Of a stretch of DNA of 64,000 bases, positions 8,681 through 18,212 are shown piece after piece. The notes under the pieces were generated by a model. It was given only the letters and a program-made list of their open reading frames with translations. It had not been told where the DNA came from and searched no databases. The stretch covers positions 1-64,000 of the forward strand of contig CAVPOX010000033.1 of the NCBI GenBank assembly GCA_963707075.1. The letters are read 5' to 3'. A program made the translations under genes and the position numbers. Each line of letters begins with the position of its first letter. The first letter of the stretch is position 1. This DNA comes from CAXMQZ01 sp963707075. Lineage in GTDB: Bacteria; Acidobacteriota; Thermoanaerobaculia; Multivoradales; JAHEKO01.

Positions 8681-10663
8681 TCAGTTGAGGTAGCCGAGGG
8701 CTTCCAGTTCCTTCTTGAGTGTCTCCTCATCGCCCTCTTCCCAACCGCTTTCTCTCAGTTGCAGGACGAGATCATCGTACGAAGAAACCCACTCAGGTGG
8801 ATTTCGAGCCAGAAACTCGGGATCGATCATCTCTTGCAGAATCCGCCCGTCCATATCCTCGGCCACTGGCACACCCAGGAGATACAGCAAGGTGGGTGCT
8901 ATATCGACCAAGTTGGAGTCGGGCAGGCTGACCCTCTTTCGCAGATCCGGCCCCTGGGCGATAAGGATACCCTTCACCGAATGGCCGCCCGCTCTCTGTT
9001 CAACCTCGACCAGATCGGCGAGAACGAGCGATCGACCGAGGACTTCCAACGGCGTGCCCTCTTCAAGATCATCCTCACCCTCTGTGATGGCAACTTCGAG
9101 TTGGCCTGATTCCATCCTCGTCAGCACAAAGACTGGAGAGTCAGTGCCCGCAATCCGTACTGCACCCAGTGTTTTCATTGCCTGTTCGAACCTACCTTCG
9201 CGATCCGCTGCATCTCCCTTGAACGTGATGTAGCCCCTGGTCGAAACCGAGGCAACCGTCGCTTCATCCGGCGACTCGAGCTCCAGAAACTCGAGGATAT
9301 TGACCATCCGCGGCTTGAGAACAATCTGCTTCTCGGGCAGCCCGGTTCCGCCCTCTGAAGAACCATATCCGTGGTCAGAAACGAGTACTATCGTAGTGCG
9401 TTCGCCGACCAGGGTTCGGAGCTCGCCCAGGAATCGATCGACCTCCCGGTAATAGTTGTCCAGGAACTCACCGATCACCGCCTTCTCAGGGTCCAATCCG
9501 AACTCTTCCGGATACCGATACTTCCAGACCTTGTGAGCCAGGTTGTCCGAACCATAGAAGACAACAGCCGAGACGTCCGGGCGATGTCGACCCTGCAGAG
9601 CCAAGAACACATCCATGTTCAGTAGGTCGTGAATCGTTCGCTTGGTGGCGTAGCTGGCTTCCCATGGTTGCTTGCCCACCCATTGCTTCGATGCCAATGA
9701 AAGCGCTTTCATACAAGTATCGAACCTGACACCTGATCGCAGGTAGAGGACGCTCCAGCGCAATGCCTCGCCAACACTCAGAGAAGCCTTGACGTCGTTC
9801 TGGAACTTCCTTTCCACCTCCTTGATGAACGAGAGCTCCGGAGGGATTGTCGAAGCATCTCGGGCCATCCAACCAGGCACATTGAATGCACCGACCGGGT
9901 CGGGAGGCCAGGTCACGAGCCATCGGAACAGGGAAACCGAATAGTCGAAGCGCAGGAGAATCTCCCAAAACCTGGCGGCCTTGAGATCCCGATTCTGCGT
10001 CGAGAAGAAGTCCTGGATCCCGTGCTTCGCAGGTTCCTTCCCCGTGGCAATCGATGTCCAGACCCTCGGTGACAGGGTCGGTTCCCTGGAAAGCAGCGTG
10101 CCTGCCACGCCGTTATCGACCATCTGACGGATGTTGGGCAGGTCTCCCTGCCCGAAGAGCTCGTCCAGGACAGTCCAGGTCCCCGCATCGAGCCCAACCA
10201 CCACCAGCCGCGTTCCTATCGCCTTTTCCCGGGGCATGAGCAACGGCAAGATGGCAGCGATCAAAACCAGAACCAGTCCAACCAAACCGAACTTGTTTAG
10301 GGATATCTCGGTTCGGTTCCGCAAAGCCAGCCCAACAAATGTGGCCCCGACGATGGCGGCCACGAACGGCACGACCAACGACGAGGGAAGTAGCAACTTG
10401 CCAAACAACAGAACCAAGATTGCTGCCAGGAATGCACCGCATCCTGCAATGACAGACTGAGGCCGAACAAGGCCAACCAGAAGCGAGCAGATGAGTGCCA
10501 AAAGAACCCACAGAAGGACTACTCCCAGCACCTGAAGCGGCGTCTCGAAGAACTGCGGCAGCAAAACCTCAACGGCTATCAGCGCGAAACCGCCCGAGAC
10601 CAGCCCGAGGGCCAATCCTGCCCTTCCCGCTGACATGATGTTTGGTGAAGTGGTTCCGGCCAT
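8681..10663 (-). CDS. Type I phosphodiesterase/nucleotide pyrophosphatase-like membrane protein
   Basis: A protein of 660 aa. The start is supported by GGGAG about ten bases upstream. Residues about 10-145 contain several TM helices. The domain that follows carries alkaline-phosphatase-superfamily motifs of the phosphodiesterase (PF01663-like) branch: VVGLDAGTW, the nucleophile region PTLSPRVWTSIATG, VSDHGYGS and GGHSVKGILIAQGP. Despite this different branch, its tail (LEALGYLN) matches the three sulfatase-like paralogues. It is the first gene of a minus-strand operon with an SGNH protein and a sulfatase-like enzyme. Hydrolysis or transfer of a phosphoester on a surface glycan or lipid is the likely role. 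Confidence 0.8.
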   Translation of the reverse strand: MAGTTSPNIMSAGRAGLALGLVSGGFALIAVEVLLPQFFETPLQVLGVVLLWVLLALICSLLVGLVRPQSVIAGCGAFLAAILVLLFGKLLLPSSLVVPFVAAIVGATFVGLALRNRTEISLNKFGLVGLVLVLIAAILPLLMPREKAIGTRLVVVGLDAGTWTVLDELFGQGDLPNIRQMVDNGVAGTLLSREPTLSPRVWTSIATGKEPAKHGIQDFFSTQNRDLKAARFWEILLRFDYSVSLFRWLVTWPPDPVGAFNVPGWMARDASTIPPELSFIKEVERKFQNDVKASLSVGEALRWSVLYLRSGVRFDTCMKALSLASKQWVGKQPWEASYATKRTIHDLLNMDVFLALQGRHRPDVSAVVFYGSDNLAHKVWKYRYPEEFGLDPEKAVIGEFLDNYYREVDRFLGELRTLVGERTTIVLVSDHGYGSSEGGTGLPEKQIVLKPRMVNILEFLELESPDEATVASVSTRGYITFKGDAADREGRFEQAMKTLGAVRIAGTDSPVFVLTRMESGQLEVAITEGEDDLEEGTPLEVLGRSLVLADLVEVEQRAGGHSVKGILIAQGPDLRKRVSLPDSNLVDIAPTLLYLLGVPVAEDMDGRILQEMIDPEFLARNPPEWVSSYDDLVLQLRESGWEEGDEETLKKELEALGYLN

Positions 10664-10766
10664 CGCCAGCTCTCCCGAGACCTGCAGAAGCTTACCCCAA
10701 AGGGCATGGAAAAGCCCCGAGCTAGAACCTTATAGCCGTATGGCAACGCGCTAAGGTGACCTCGGC

Positions 10767-12273
10767 CTAGCTCAGCTGAAGGACATGAATCACTGGGTCA
10801 CTGCCACCTTGCGCAAGGTAGAGTAAGCCATTAGCCTTGTCGAATGCCGAGCCTTCCGGATTCGAACTCGAGTTGAGTCTAGGGGACCACCATAGCGACA
10901 TGGTGGCCGGAACCAGTCTGGAGCCTCGATTCGAGCATAAGGAAGCACACTCCACGGCTTTCTCTTGCCCGCGCGCAACCTCCCCGAGCTCGCTGGGATC
11001 GTAGAAAAGAATCTGGAACTCTCTCTTGAGCGCGTGCCAACCCTGGACATGTTCACACTGATCCACGAGGTTGCAGTCAGGAGCTGGACGGTTACCGTCC
11101 GGATAGGCCTCGGGAAAGCTCGGTTCGTGCGCATCACTCTCCCCCGTGCACTCGTTGCTCCCGTACCACCAAACCGGTTCTTCCGAATATGGATAGCGCT
11201 CAGGAGTGGGAACCGCCTCGGTCCAGAAGAAGACAATCGCTTGATTTCCTCTTGAGTCCTGGAGCCACTCCCAAGAGGACCAGTTGTTGACTGGTCGATA
11301 GTTGGGAAAGTCCTTCGGACTCCAGTCCCAAGAGCCCTGCCATCGATACCAGAGCATCTGTCCGGCCCTGTCGATGTCCCCGTCAGTCGGCACTCGAGGT
11401 GGGTCCTCGGACAGGAAGAACAAGGAGGGCCCTGGACTCCCGCCCCGCGTACCAGCAGTCTTGCTCCAACCACTGACTAGACGCATCCCCTTGAGATATC
11501 GCTCTGCGAACTCCTCGGTGCCAGTCGCATTGTGCCCATGATCTTGTTCGAATGGAATACTGCATGTACGGATCGTCCGTCGTGGGTCCAACGTGCCACA
11601 TCCCTCTGGGTTGCGGCCGTTCCGGATCACAGGAACTGAAACCCAGAGTCGGCCAGTTGGCCTGCGTATAGCCACCATATTGAGACATGGCGTGCCACCA
11701 GATCCTGCACGACCCATCCTTGCGAGATCGTAGAAGATCCCCTGCAGAAAGCCAGTTGGAAAGAAGATAGGGTTTGCGGCTAGGCATGTCAGCGATCAGC
11801 TCCCAATGATCAACCACGAGTACGTGCACTTTCGCCCGGTCTCGGAATATCCACCAAACCGACCTTCTTGTTCATTCTCGCTGGTCATCAGAAGGCATCC
11901 CGGATAGCCATCGTTGGGAGAGGGGTCACGTCGTTTCATACAGTCGGAGACGTAGCTCATGGAATTCAACGAGTAGCCGAAGTGACCCTTGGTCGATCGA
12001 GATGGTGTCTCGAAGCTACCCTGAAACAGAGAGTGTGTCAGGGTCGATCCTGTTCGGGCGGTCGGAGGGTGGTCGCCGGTACCGCCCCCCATTGGTGATC
12101 GTCCCCGGAGAGATGACTCGATCACCTACGCCCCCAGGCTGCGCGAGGATGTTTCTGAGCGTCGATGTCGACGCGGAAAACTGATCGATCGGATCCGCTT
12201 CAGTGGATCTGGAACGTGTCGTGCCTGCGTTCAGGGGTGCTGCCAACAGCAGAACCATGAGAATCCATCGCAT
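10767..12273 (-). pseudogene. Secreted Trp-rich protein of unknown function, broken by three frameshifts
   Basis: An ATG at 12273 with GGAGGG upstream begins a signal peptide (MRWILMVLLLAAPLNAG). The frame breaks near 12035 (one extra base), near 11830 (one base missing, probably a G before GTG) and near 11550 (one extra base). Joined, the product is about 500 aa, rich in Trp and Tyr, with many paired Cys (CMKRRDPSPNDGYPGC, CNLVDQCEHV) and a closing segment LLYLAQGGSDPVIHVLQL that looks like a beta-propeller or lectin end. No family is recognised. Coherent composition across all breaks suggests sequence errors or very recent decay. Confidence 0.55.
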
Positions 12274-12417
12274 ATTCGGTCTCCCTCCGGGCTCTCCCCT
12301 CGAATCGGGGATTTCTCATATAGCCATTGGATTGTGGAGGGGGATGGAATTCGACACAGTTAACTACTTAACAGAGAATCAGCGATATCTCCGACGACCG
12401 AAATCCTTCCTTTCGAC

Positions 12418-14448
12418 ATGGTATTTTTCAGAGATCACTTGGGCCGCTCACCACTCAGCCGCGTAGCCTTCTTCCTCGTGCCCACTCTGGTTGGAGCAGG
12501 AGCCGCACTGGTGCAAGCTCTCCTCGAATCCTGGTCGAGGCTCTCGCCGTCTCACGGGGTCATCTTCGGGCCAAGTGAAGTTTTTGAATTTCAGGTTCCC
12601 CGCGCCATGCGGCGATTCCTGTCGCCACCGGAACCTGAGTCGATTCCCTGGATTCTGGATGCGTATGTTGGCCTGGACGTGGGTGCTCGACTGCTGATTC
12701 TGCTCAAGATAGCTAGTGTCTACGTGTTGGCGGGAGCCTTGCTTGGAGTGGTCATTGGATTGGTCCTGCTTCTTGTCAGACTTCTCCGGCCCAATGCCGA
12801 GAGGTGGACTCGCACCTGGCCTTTCTCGGCAGCCTCTCTGCTATGCCTGCTCACCTTCCTCAACGCGATCACCGCTCTCAGTCGGTCCGGAGTCATCGAC
12901 CCGAGTGAACCCGCGGGCATCGTCGTCGTCCTGGGACTCATTGCAGGCCTCTCGGTACTCTGGTTCTGCGCCTATAACCTGCTCGACAACCTACAAACCA
13001 CTAGCGAGCAACGTTGGCTATTCCCGGCCGGCGCTCTGTTTGTGGGCGCTGCCGTGGCAGTCGTCCTGACCTCGATAATCCTGCAGCGCCAGGTGCAACC
13101 GGCGACCTCCTCGCCAGCCGGTTTCCTCTCCTCGGAGACTCCCACGGGAGCGAACAGGCCCAATGTCGTCCTCATTTCCATCGACAGCCTGCGAGCCGAC
13201 CATCTCGGATCCTACGGCTACTCCCGGGACACGAGTCCCAACATCGATCGGCTCGCCGACGAAGGAGTGCTCTTCACTCAGGCCATGAGCACGACGTCCT
13301 GGACTCTCCCGGCACATGTCTCAATGCTGACCGGTCTCTACCCCCAAGCCCACAATGTGTTGCGAGCCCGCGAGAGGCTGACCGGTAGCACTCCGACCCT
13401 CGCCGAAGCAATGTCGGAGCTGGGATACAGGACCGCAGCGTTTGTCTCAGCCCCATTTCTCAACGCCAGCTATGGAATGGTTCGTGGCTTCGACGAATAC
13501 GACGATCACAGTGTCGATTATGAGAGCCATGCGGAGTCTCACACCGGGACGACTTCCCCGAGAATTCACGCCGCGCTCGAGCAATGGCTTCGCGGCCACG
13601 GGCAAGATCCCTTCTTCGTCTTTGCCCACTACTGGGATGTGCACTACGACTATGCTCCCCCGCCGCCCTACGATCGTATGTTCGACCCCGACTACGAAGG
13701 AGACCTGACGTCCCAGGGGTTCGAGGACAATCCCCGCATCTCGCCAGAGATGGAGCCCCGAGACCTGGCGCATCTCGAAGCCCTCTATGACGGAGAGATC
13801 GCCTACACCGACTCCTACATCGGTAAGCTGCTCGACCTCCTCGCAGAGCTGAACGTCGATGACAGGACAATGGTGGTGCTGACTTCGGATCACGGGGACG
13901 AGTTCTTCGAGCATGGGGGCAAGGGCCATTTCCGGACTTTGTACGACGAGGTCCTGCGCGTGCCCCTGATACTCCGCTTTCCGGATCGCCGCTTCGCCTC
14001 GAACCGCATCGACGACGTGGTCAGTCTGGTCGATATCCTCCCGACCATTCTCGATGTCGCAGGTGTCGACACTGCATCCCCTGTCCAGGGTCGTAGTCTG
14101 ATCCCCTTGATCGAAGGCGCCCCTGCCCCGACCTCCACCACCTATGCCTCACTGAAGGCAGGTCGAGCGACGGTCAGATCCAACAACCACAAATTCATCT
14201 ACAACTTCAACTCGGGAGTCAGCCAGCTCTTCGACCTTGACCAGGATCCCGGCGAACAGAATGACCTGATCGAAGCCGGGGTCGGTATCCGAAGCCCGGA
14301 GACCAGGAGGGCCATCGACACGCTCGTAGACTGGCTCAACATCCAGCGGCGCTACCGTCTTTCACTGCCGAGCGCCCCCTCCGAACCGAACAGGGCGATC
14401 GATGAGGACCTGGCGCGAGAGCTGCGTGCGCTCGGGTACATCGACTAG
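12418..14448 (+). CDS. Membrane-anchored sulfatase-like enzyme with Thr nucleophile
   Basis: A protein of 676 aa. An N-terminal membrane region (residues about 15-225, about five TM helices) precedes the catalytic domain starting VLISIDSLRADHLGSYGYS. The nucleophile motif is WTLPAHVSMLTG, with Thr where sulfatases have Cys/Ser. Other family motifs are FAHYWDVHYDY, TSDHGDEFFEHG and GKGHFRTLYDE. The tail is LRALGYID. The upstream 144 bp is a divergent region shared with the broken secreted gene. The stop codon overlaps a convergent stop within the tetramer CTAG. Phosphoester transfer or hydrolysis on a surface molecule is more likely than desulfation. Confidence 0.85.
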   Translation: MVFFRDHLGRSPLSRVAFFLVPTLVGAGAALVQALLESWSRLSPSHGVIFGPSEVFEFQVPRAMRRFLSPPEPESIPWILDAYVGLDVGARLLILLKIASVYVLAGALLGVVIGLVLLLVRLLRPNAERWTRTWPFSAASLLCLLTFLNAITALSRSGVIDPSEPAGIVVVLGLIAGLSVLWFCAYNLLDNLQTTSEQRWLFPAGALFVGAAVAVVLTSIILQRQVQPATSSPAGFLSSETPTGANRPNVVLISIDSLRADHLGSYGYSRDTSPNIDRLADEGVLFTQAMSTTSWTLPAHVSMLTGLYPQAHNVLRARERLTGSTPTLAEAMSELGYRTAAFVSAPFLNASYGMVRGFDEYDDHSVDYESHAESHTGTTSPRIHAALEQWLRGHGQDPFFVFAHYWDVHYDYAPPPPYDRMFDPDYEGDLTSQGFEDNPRISPEMEPRDLAHLEALYDGEIAYTDSYIGKLLDLLAELNVDDRTMVVLTSDHGDEFFEHGGKGHFRTLYDEVLRVPLILRFPDRRFASNRIDDVVSLVDILPTILDVAGVDTASPVQGRSLIPLIEGAPAPTSTTYASLKAGRATVRSNNHKFIYNFNSGVSQLFDLDQDPGEQNDLIEAGVGIRSPETRRAIDTLVDWLNIQRRYRLSLPSAPSEPNRAIDEDLARELRALGYID

Positions 14449-16190
14449 CGCACATCCAGAATCTTGAACGCTCCCGCCCTGGCAACCTCCGGGAAGTCCG
14501 ATGTCGTCGTCGCTGGAGCAATCCAGTAGTCGATGCGGTACTCCCTGGCCATCGCTCTCACCTCCTCCGACGACAACTCCTCGTAGTGCCTGATGAGATT
14601 CCGACGGATCCGGCTGGCTTCTCCCTCCTTCTCCAGATCCCAGCGATCACGCAGGTCGCCCCGAAAGCCAAATGCCGCGAATCGTGCGGCCCACTCCTTG
14701 GCATATCCCGGATCCCACAAGACTGCCGAGGCATCTTTCCAGGTCGCGAATACCGGACGTTTGGCCAGATAGCGAAACTGAGACCACTGCCATCTGATCG
14801 GATCGTGAAAGAAGACCGCATCGAGAGCGGAGCTCGCTCTGGCCCACTCCGCCAGAGCTGTGATATCCGGAACGGGTCGACGATACATCGCCCTGGCCAG
14901 GCTACCCTGATGCTTTACACGGCGAGCCAGACTCGCCGATACGGTCAGCCCACAGGCAAAGAGCAGCCATAGGCAGCAAGCCAGCACCCACCCCCTGCGC
15001 ATCGCACCGCCTCGCCTGCTGTTCAGCCAAAGTCCCACAGCCAGAACCGTCCCGAGGACGACACTGCTGATCGCCGCATACTCCCTGAACTCGGGGACCA
15101 GAAGATACACCAGCGAAGAAAGCACGACCAGCAGGGCGACGAAACCCTTCCATCCTGACATCTTCTCAGCCAGATCGCCCCCGACGGCTGCGACTGTGAC
15201 ACCACCAGCGAGGTAGAACATCTCCGACGCTCGCGCCGGTTGAAAGACCAGCAGCGCCCTCGACAAGCCCGTGGCCGCCACGAAGGCAACGACCAGAAAG
15301 ATCCAGGCCAGCCCGGTCCAGGTCACGGTCAGGCGACCGAGTCGGGATCGCCTGCCAGCATCCAGCCGGCCCGCGATCAAAACGAGCGCGGAGAACAAGA
15401 GGAAATGCCAGAAGACCCGTGGCGCCCAGGTGCCGGGGAACGCATGAGGCGAGATCAACAGCCGGTTCACCCACATCCACAGATCCATGTCGACGTTGGA
15501 CTGAGACAGGACGCCGACCCCTCCCAGCAGGATCGGCGCCACGAGCACCACGAACAGTGGCGAGGCCAAGAGGACTCGCTTCAACGGCGCTCTGGCAGGG
15601 TCGACCAAATAGGTAGCGGTGAAAAAGACCGCCGCCCATGAGCCATACAACGGATTCACCAGATAGCCTATGGCGAAGATTGCGAAAAACCGCAAGGGTT
15701 TACCTTCCAGCAACAACGCCAGAGCGAGGACAAAGAGCGGCATGAACATGCTGCTTTGTTCCCAATACATCTCGACCAGGGTCCCATCCCCCAGAATCGG
15801 GTAGGGTCCGAGGGCCATGAGAAGTGCTGCCAGCAGCGGTGCGGTCTTCGACTCTGGAACCAGATCCGACGCCAATCTAGCCGTAGAGTAGACCAACAAA
15901 ACACGGGTCAGGACGAAGAGGACCGCCAGGATCGGCTCGATGCCGACAACCTCGTTCAGCTTGGCAACGAGCCACCAGACCCAACCCATGTACCCCTCCA
16001 TAGCGCCGAGGAAGGGGTCACCCGGGAAAAGGGCTGTATCCTGAAGCTTGTAGACGAGCGGCAGCTGAGTGGCGTGGTTGTCGCAGAAGACGCAATAGCC
16101 CGTCTTGACGATCGAGACCATCGTCAGAGCGACGATCCAAACCCATTTCCTGGCACGCGTCCAGAGCTGCGGCGGCTCGTATCTAGTCAC
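14445..16190 (-). CDS. Polytopic membrane protein, GT-C-like
   Basis: A protein of 581 aa from a GTG. About eleven hydrophobic helices occupy residues 15-430; the last about 150 residues are soluble. The first extracytoplasmic loop holds CVFCDNHATQLPLVY and LFPGDPFL, i.e. acidic residues placed as in GT-C transferases, although no full DE motif is seen. The C-terminal part (FFHDPIRWQWSQFRYLAKR) resembles the hydrophilic domains of such enzymes. The gene family is not recognised with confidence. It converges on the sulfatase-like gene at 12418 and is followed upstream by a tiny membrane protein gene. Confidence 0.65.
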   Translation of the reverse strand: MTRYEPPQLWTRARKWVWIVALTMVSIVKTGYCVFCDNHATQLPLVYKLQDTALFPGDPFLGAMEGYMGWVWWLVAKLNEVVGIEPILAVLFVLTRVLLVYSTARLASDLVPESKTAPLLAALLMALGPYPILGDGTLVEMYWEQSSMFMPLFVLALALLLEGKPLRFFAIFAIGYLVNPLYGSWAAVFFTATYLVDPARAPLKRVLLASPLFVVLVAPILLGGVGVLSQSNVDMDLWMWVNRLLISPHAFPGTWAPRVFWHFLLFSALVLIAGRLDAGRRSRLGRLTVTWTGLAWIFLVVAFVAATGLSRALLVFQPARASEMFYLAGGVTVAAVGGDLAEKMSGWKGFVALLVVLSSLVYLLVPEFREYAAISSVVLGTVLAVGLWLNSRRGGAMRRGWVLACCLWLLFACGLTVSASLARRVKHQGSLARAMYRRPVPDITALAEWARASSALDAVFFHDPIRWQWSQFRYLAKRPVFATWKDASAVLWDPGYAKEWAARFAAFGFRGDLRDRWDLEKEGEASRIRRNLIRHYEELSSEEVRAMAREYRIDYWIAPATTTSDFPEVARAGAFKILDVR

Positions 16191-16271
16191 ACCGGCGCTG
16201 AATCTACCAAGGAATGCCGATCCGCAGCAGACCGCATGATCTACTGACTATAGGCTGTACTTGCGGGAGGA

Positions 16272-16448
16272 CTAGAGTATGGTGAGCCAGAGCACAACGA
16301 TCACGCCCCAGCTGAGCAGACCCAGACTCAGACCCACCACAATGCCGATTGCGGAATCGAAGGCGTTGCCATCTTCGACCTCGAGGGATCCATTCATTCG
16401 TTCGACTTGCGTAAAATCGACCACGATCTCCTGGCGCATAGGTTCCAT
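16272..16448 (-). CDS. Tiny single-TM membrane protein (copy B)
   Basis: A protein of 58 aa read from the ATG at 16448, preceded by a strong GAGGGGG ribosome site about 8 nt upstream, to the TAG at 16272. The head is MEPMRQEIVVDFTQVERM, then SLEVEDGNAFDS. One TM helix follows (IGIVVGLSLGLLSWG...VLW) and the protein ends four residues after the last Trp. The helix aligns with copy A at 171-299: G..VGL..G...WG....LW is shared, and both have LEV in the head. No known family is recognised. The good ribosome site and the paralogue make it a real gene. It is divergent from the GT39-like gene at 16563. Confidence 0.7.
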   Translation of the reverse strand: MEPMRQEIVVDFTQVERMNGSLEVEDGNAFDSAIGIVVGLSLGLLSWGVIVVLWLTIL

Positions 16449-16495
16449 GGTTTATCCCCCTCGATCTCTCTTTCAAGCAATATCGATGCCTCCTG

Positions 16496-16515
16496 CCGAA
16501 TTCGCTGAAATTCGG
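16496..16515. promoter_or_regulatory. Perfect 7-bp inverted repeat in a divergent intergenic region
   Basis: CCGAATT-cgctga-AATTCGG lies in the 114-bp space between the divergent genes at 16448 (minus) and 16563 (plus). It is not followed by a T-run on either strand, so an operator or mRNA leader hairpin is more likely than a terminator. It is the only such repeat noticed in this gap. Confidence 0.35.
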
Positions 16516-16562
16516 GCTCTGGACTCTAAAACCCTTTACAAAAATGGGATATTTTCCCTGTT

Positions 16563-18200
16563 ATGAGTCACTTCCGGGGAGAATCTCCCTTGAACGGCTG
16601 GCGTTTCACCCGGCGTGCTGGGCTCTACTCCATTCTGCTGGTGACGGGCCTGGCGGTACTTGGTCTGATCGCCGCCTACGATGGCACCCTCTTGCCCAAC
16701 GACACGGCTCAGTACCTGAGCGTCGCCCGGCATCTCGTCAACGGGGAGGGGCTCAAAACCGACCTGATCTTCTTTTCAGAACATCTGGCACTCGGGAAAG
16801 TCCCCGTGGATCAAACCGTCTTCCCACCCGGATACCCGTGGTTGATCGGTCTTGCGGCCTCACTCGGGGTCTCGGTTCCCGATGCGGCATTCATCGTGAA
16901 CCTGCTGGCCTTTGCTGCTGTACCGGTGGTTCTCTACCTGCTGGGGCTGGGCATGGGGCAGCCGCCTGGGTGGGCTTTGACGGGTGCCCTGATCTGGACT
17001 GGACTGGTAGACAATTGGTTCATTACTCTGGAGCGGCAGTCGGAGATCCCTTTCACCTTTTCGACGCTGTTGGCATTGGCGTTGCTGCCGCGAGGAGACG
17101 CCGATCGGTCGCTTCGACCCTGGCTCGCCGGTCTGGCGGCTGCCGTCTCGGTCACGATCCGCTATGCGGGGATCTTCTTTGTCCTGGCCGCCGCCCTCGT
17201 CTTGAGTGTCCGATGGATCCGCCTGCGTAGCAAGACGTCTACTTATCAGCTCGCGGCCTTCCTGGCCGCACCGACGGTGACAATTCTCTGGCTCTTCTGG
17301 CGCAACTTCCAGTTGGTCGGTGACTTCAAAGGTGGCAACGCTTACCAGGAGATGAAGCCTGTCGGCCTCGTGGTGCTCAAGTTCTACAAGTCGCTTTGCC
17401 ACATTCTGGGATTCACCGGCAACGGCTTGCGAGCTCTGCGGGCTGGAGAATTGTTGCTCGTGGCATCGATCCTTGCCACAGTGCTGGCGCTGGTTTGGTA
17501 TCGAAGGTCGATTCGCCGCGCAGTTTCGCCGAGCCACGTCGGGTTTCTCGAGCTCCGCTTCCTGATCGCTATCCTGTATGTCGGCCTGTCGGTCTCCCTG
17601 CTCTTCTACATGGAGTTGACGACATCACTGGAATTTCAGCCTCGCATGGTGCTGGTCCTGGCGCCCTTCTTCCTGGCCGCTCTCGACCAGGTGCTCTCCA
17701 ACTTCACGATCAGCCCGGGTCGAGCGCGACGGACGCTGTTCCTGCTGGGTATCCTGCTCTTGCTCACCTTTGTTGCGGGTCAACGCAACGTCATGCAACA
17801 GATGCGCGCCAGACCGAATCTCTTTGCACTGGTCGACGAGGCCCTCGCCGCGCAACTCGCCGACACCTCCGTGAAACAACACCTCGAGCGTGAGATCTCC
17901 ACCCACCACCCGTTGCTGGGCAACGAGCCACAGATGCTGGGTGCGGTCCTCGAAAGGCCGGTCATTGGCCTGGAGCCCCCCTACTACACCGATCGGGACT
18001 GGACCCCGGATGAAGTGTATGAGTTGGTCGAGCGCTACGGCATCGAGCATGTCGTGCTCATGCCCGAAATCCTCCAGATCTCATCGGAGAGGCCAGCCTT
18101 CTTTGTCAGGTTGGCACAAGAGGACGTTCCGGAATGGCTGGAGCCCATCATCACCGGCCCGGCCCTGTGGGTCTTCCGGGTCGAGAAGGATGGCGTGTGA
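16563..18200 (+). CDS. GT-C (GT39-like) membrane glycosyltransferase
   Basis: A protein of 545 aa. TM1 (about residues 18-38) is followed by a loop containing PNDTAQYLSVARHLVNGEG, matching the D...Y...A..L..G pattern of GT39-like mannosyl/arabinosyl-type transferases, and by FPPGYPWLIGL. About ten more hydrophobic helices reach residue about 410; the C-terminal 130 residues are soluble. Donor is presumably a polyprenyl-phosphate sugar and the acceptor is unknown. The gene stands alone on the plus strand, convergent with the PilZ gene 12 bp downstream. Confidence 0.75.
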   Translation: MSHFRGESPLNGWRFTRRAGLYSILLVTGLAVLGLIAAYDGTLLPNDTAQYLSVARHLVNGEGLKTDLIFFSEHLALGKVPVDQTVFPPGYPWLIGLAASLGVSVPDAAFIVNLLAFAAVPVVLYLLGLGMGQPPGWALTGALIWTGLVDNWFITLERQSEIPFTFSTLLALALLPRGDADRSLRPWLAGLAAAVSVTIRYAGIFFVLAAALVLSVRWIRLRSKTSTYQLAAFLAAPTVTILWLFWRNFQLVGDFKGGNAYQEMKPVGLVVLKFYKSLCHILGFTGNGLRALRAGELLLVASILATVLALVWYRRSIRRAVSPSHVGFLELRFLIAILYVGLSVSLLFYMELTTSLEFQPRMVLVLAPFFLAALDQVLSNFTISPGRARRTLFLLGILLLLTFVAGQRNVMQQMRARPNLFALVDEALAAQLADTSVKQHLEREISTHHPLLGNEPQMLGAVLERPVIGLEPPYYTDRDWTPDEVYELVERYGIEHVVLMPEILQISSERPAFFVRLAQEDVPEWLEPIITGPALWVFRVEKDGV

Positions 18201-18212
18201 GCCGGGTCGAGC

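Noticed and set aside
557..14448. True sulfatases with formylglycine
   Set aside because: The nucleophile position is Thr in all three sulfatase-like proteins, and no formylglycine-generating enzyme is in the window.
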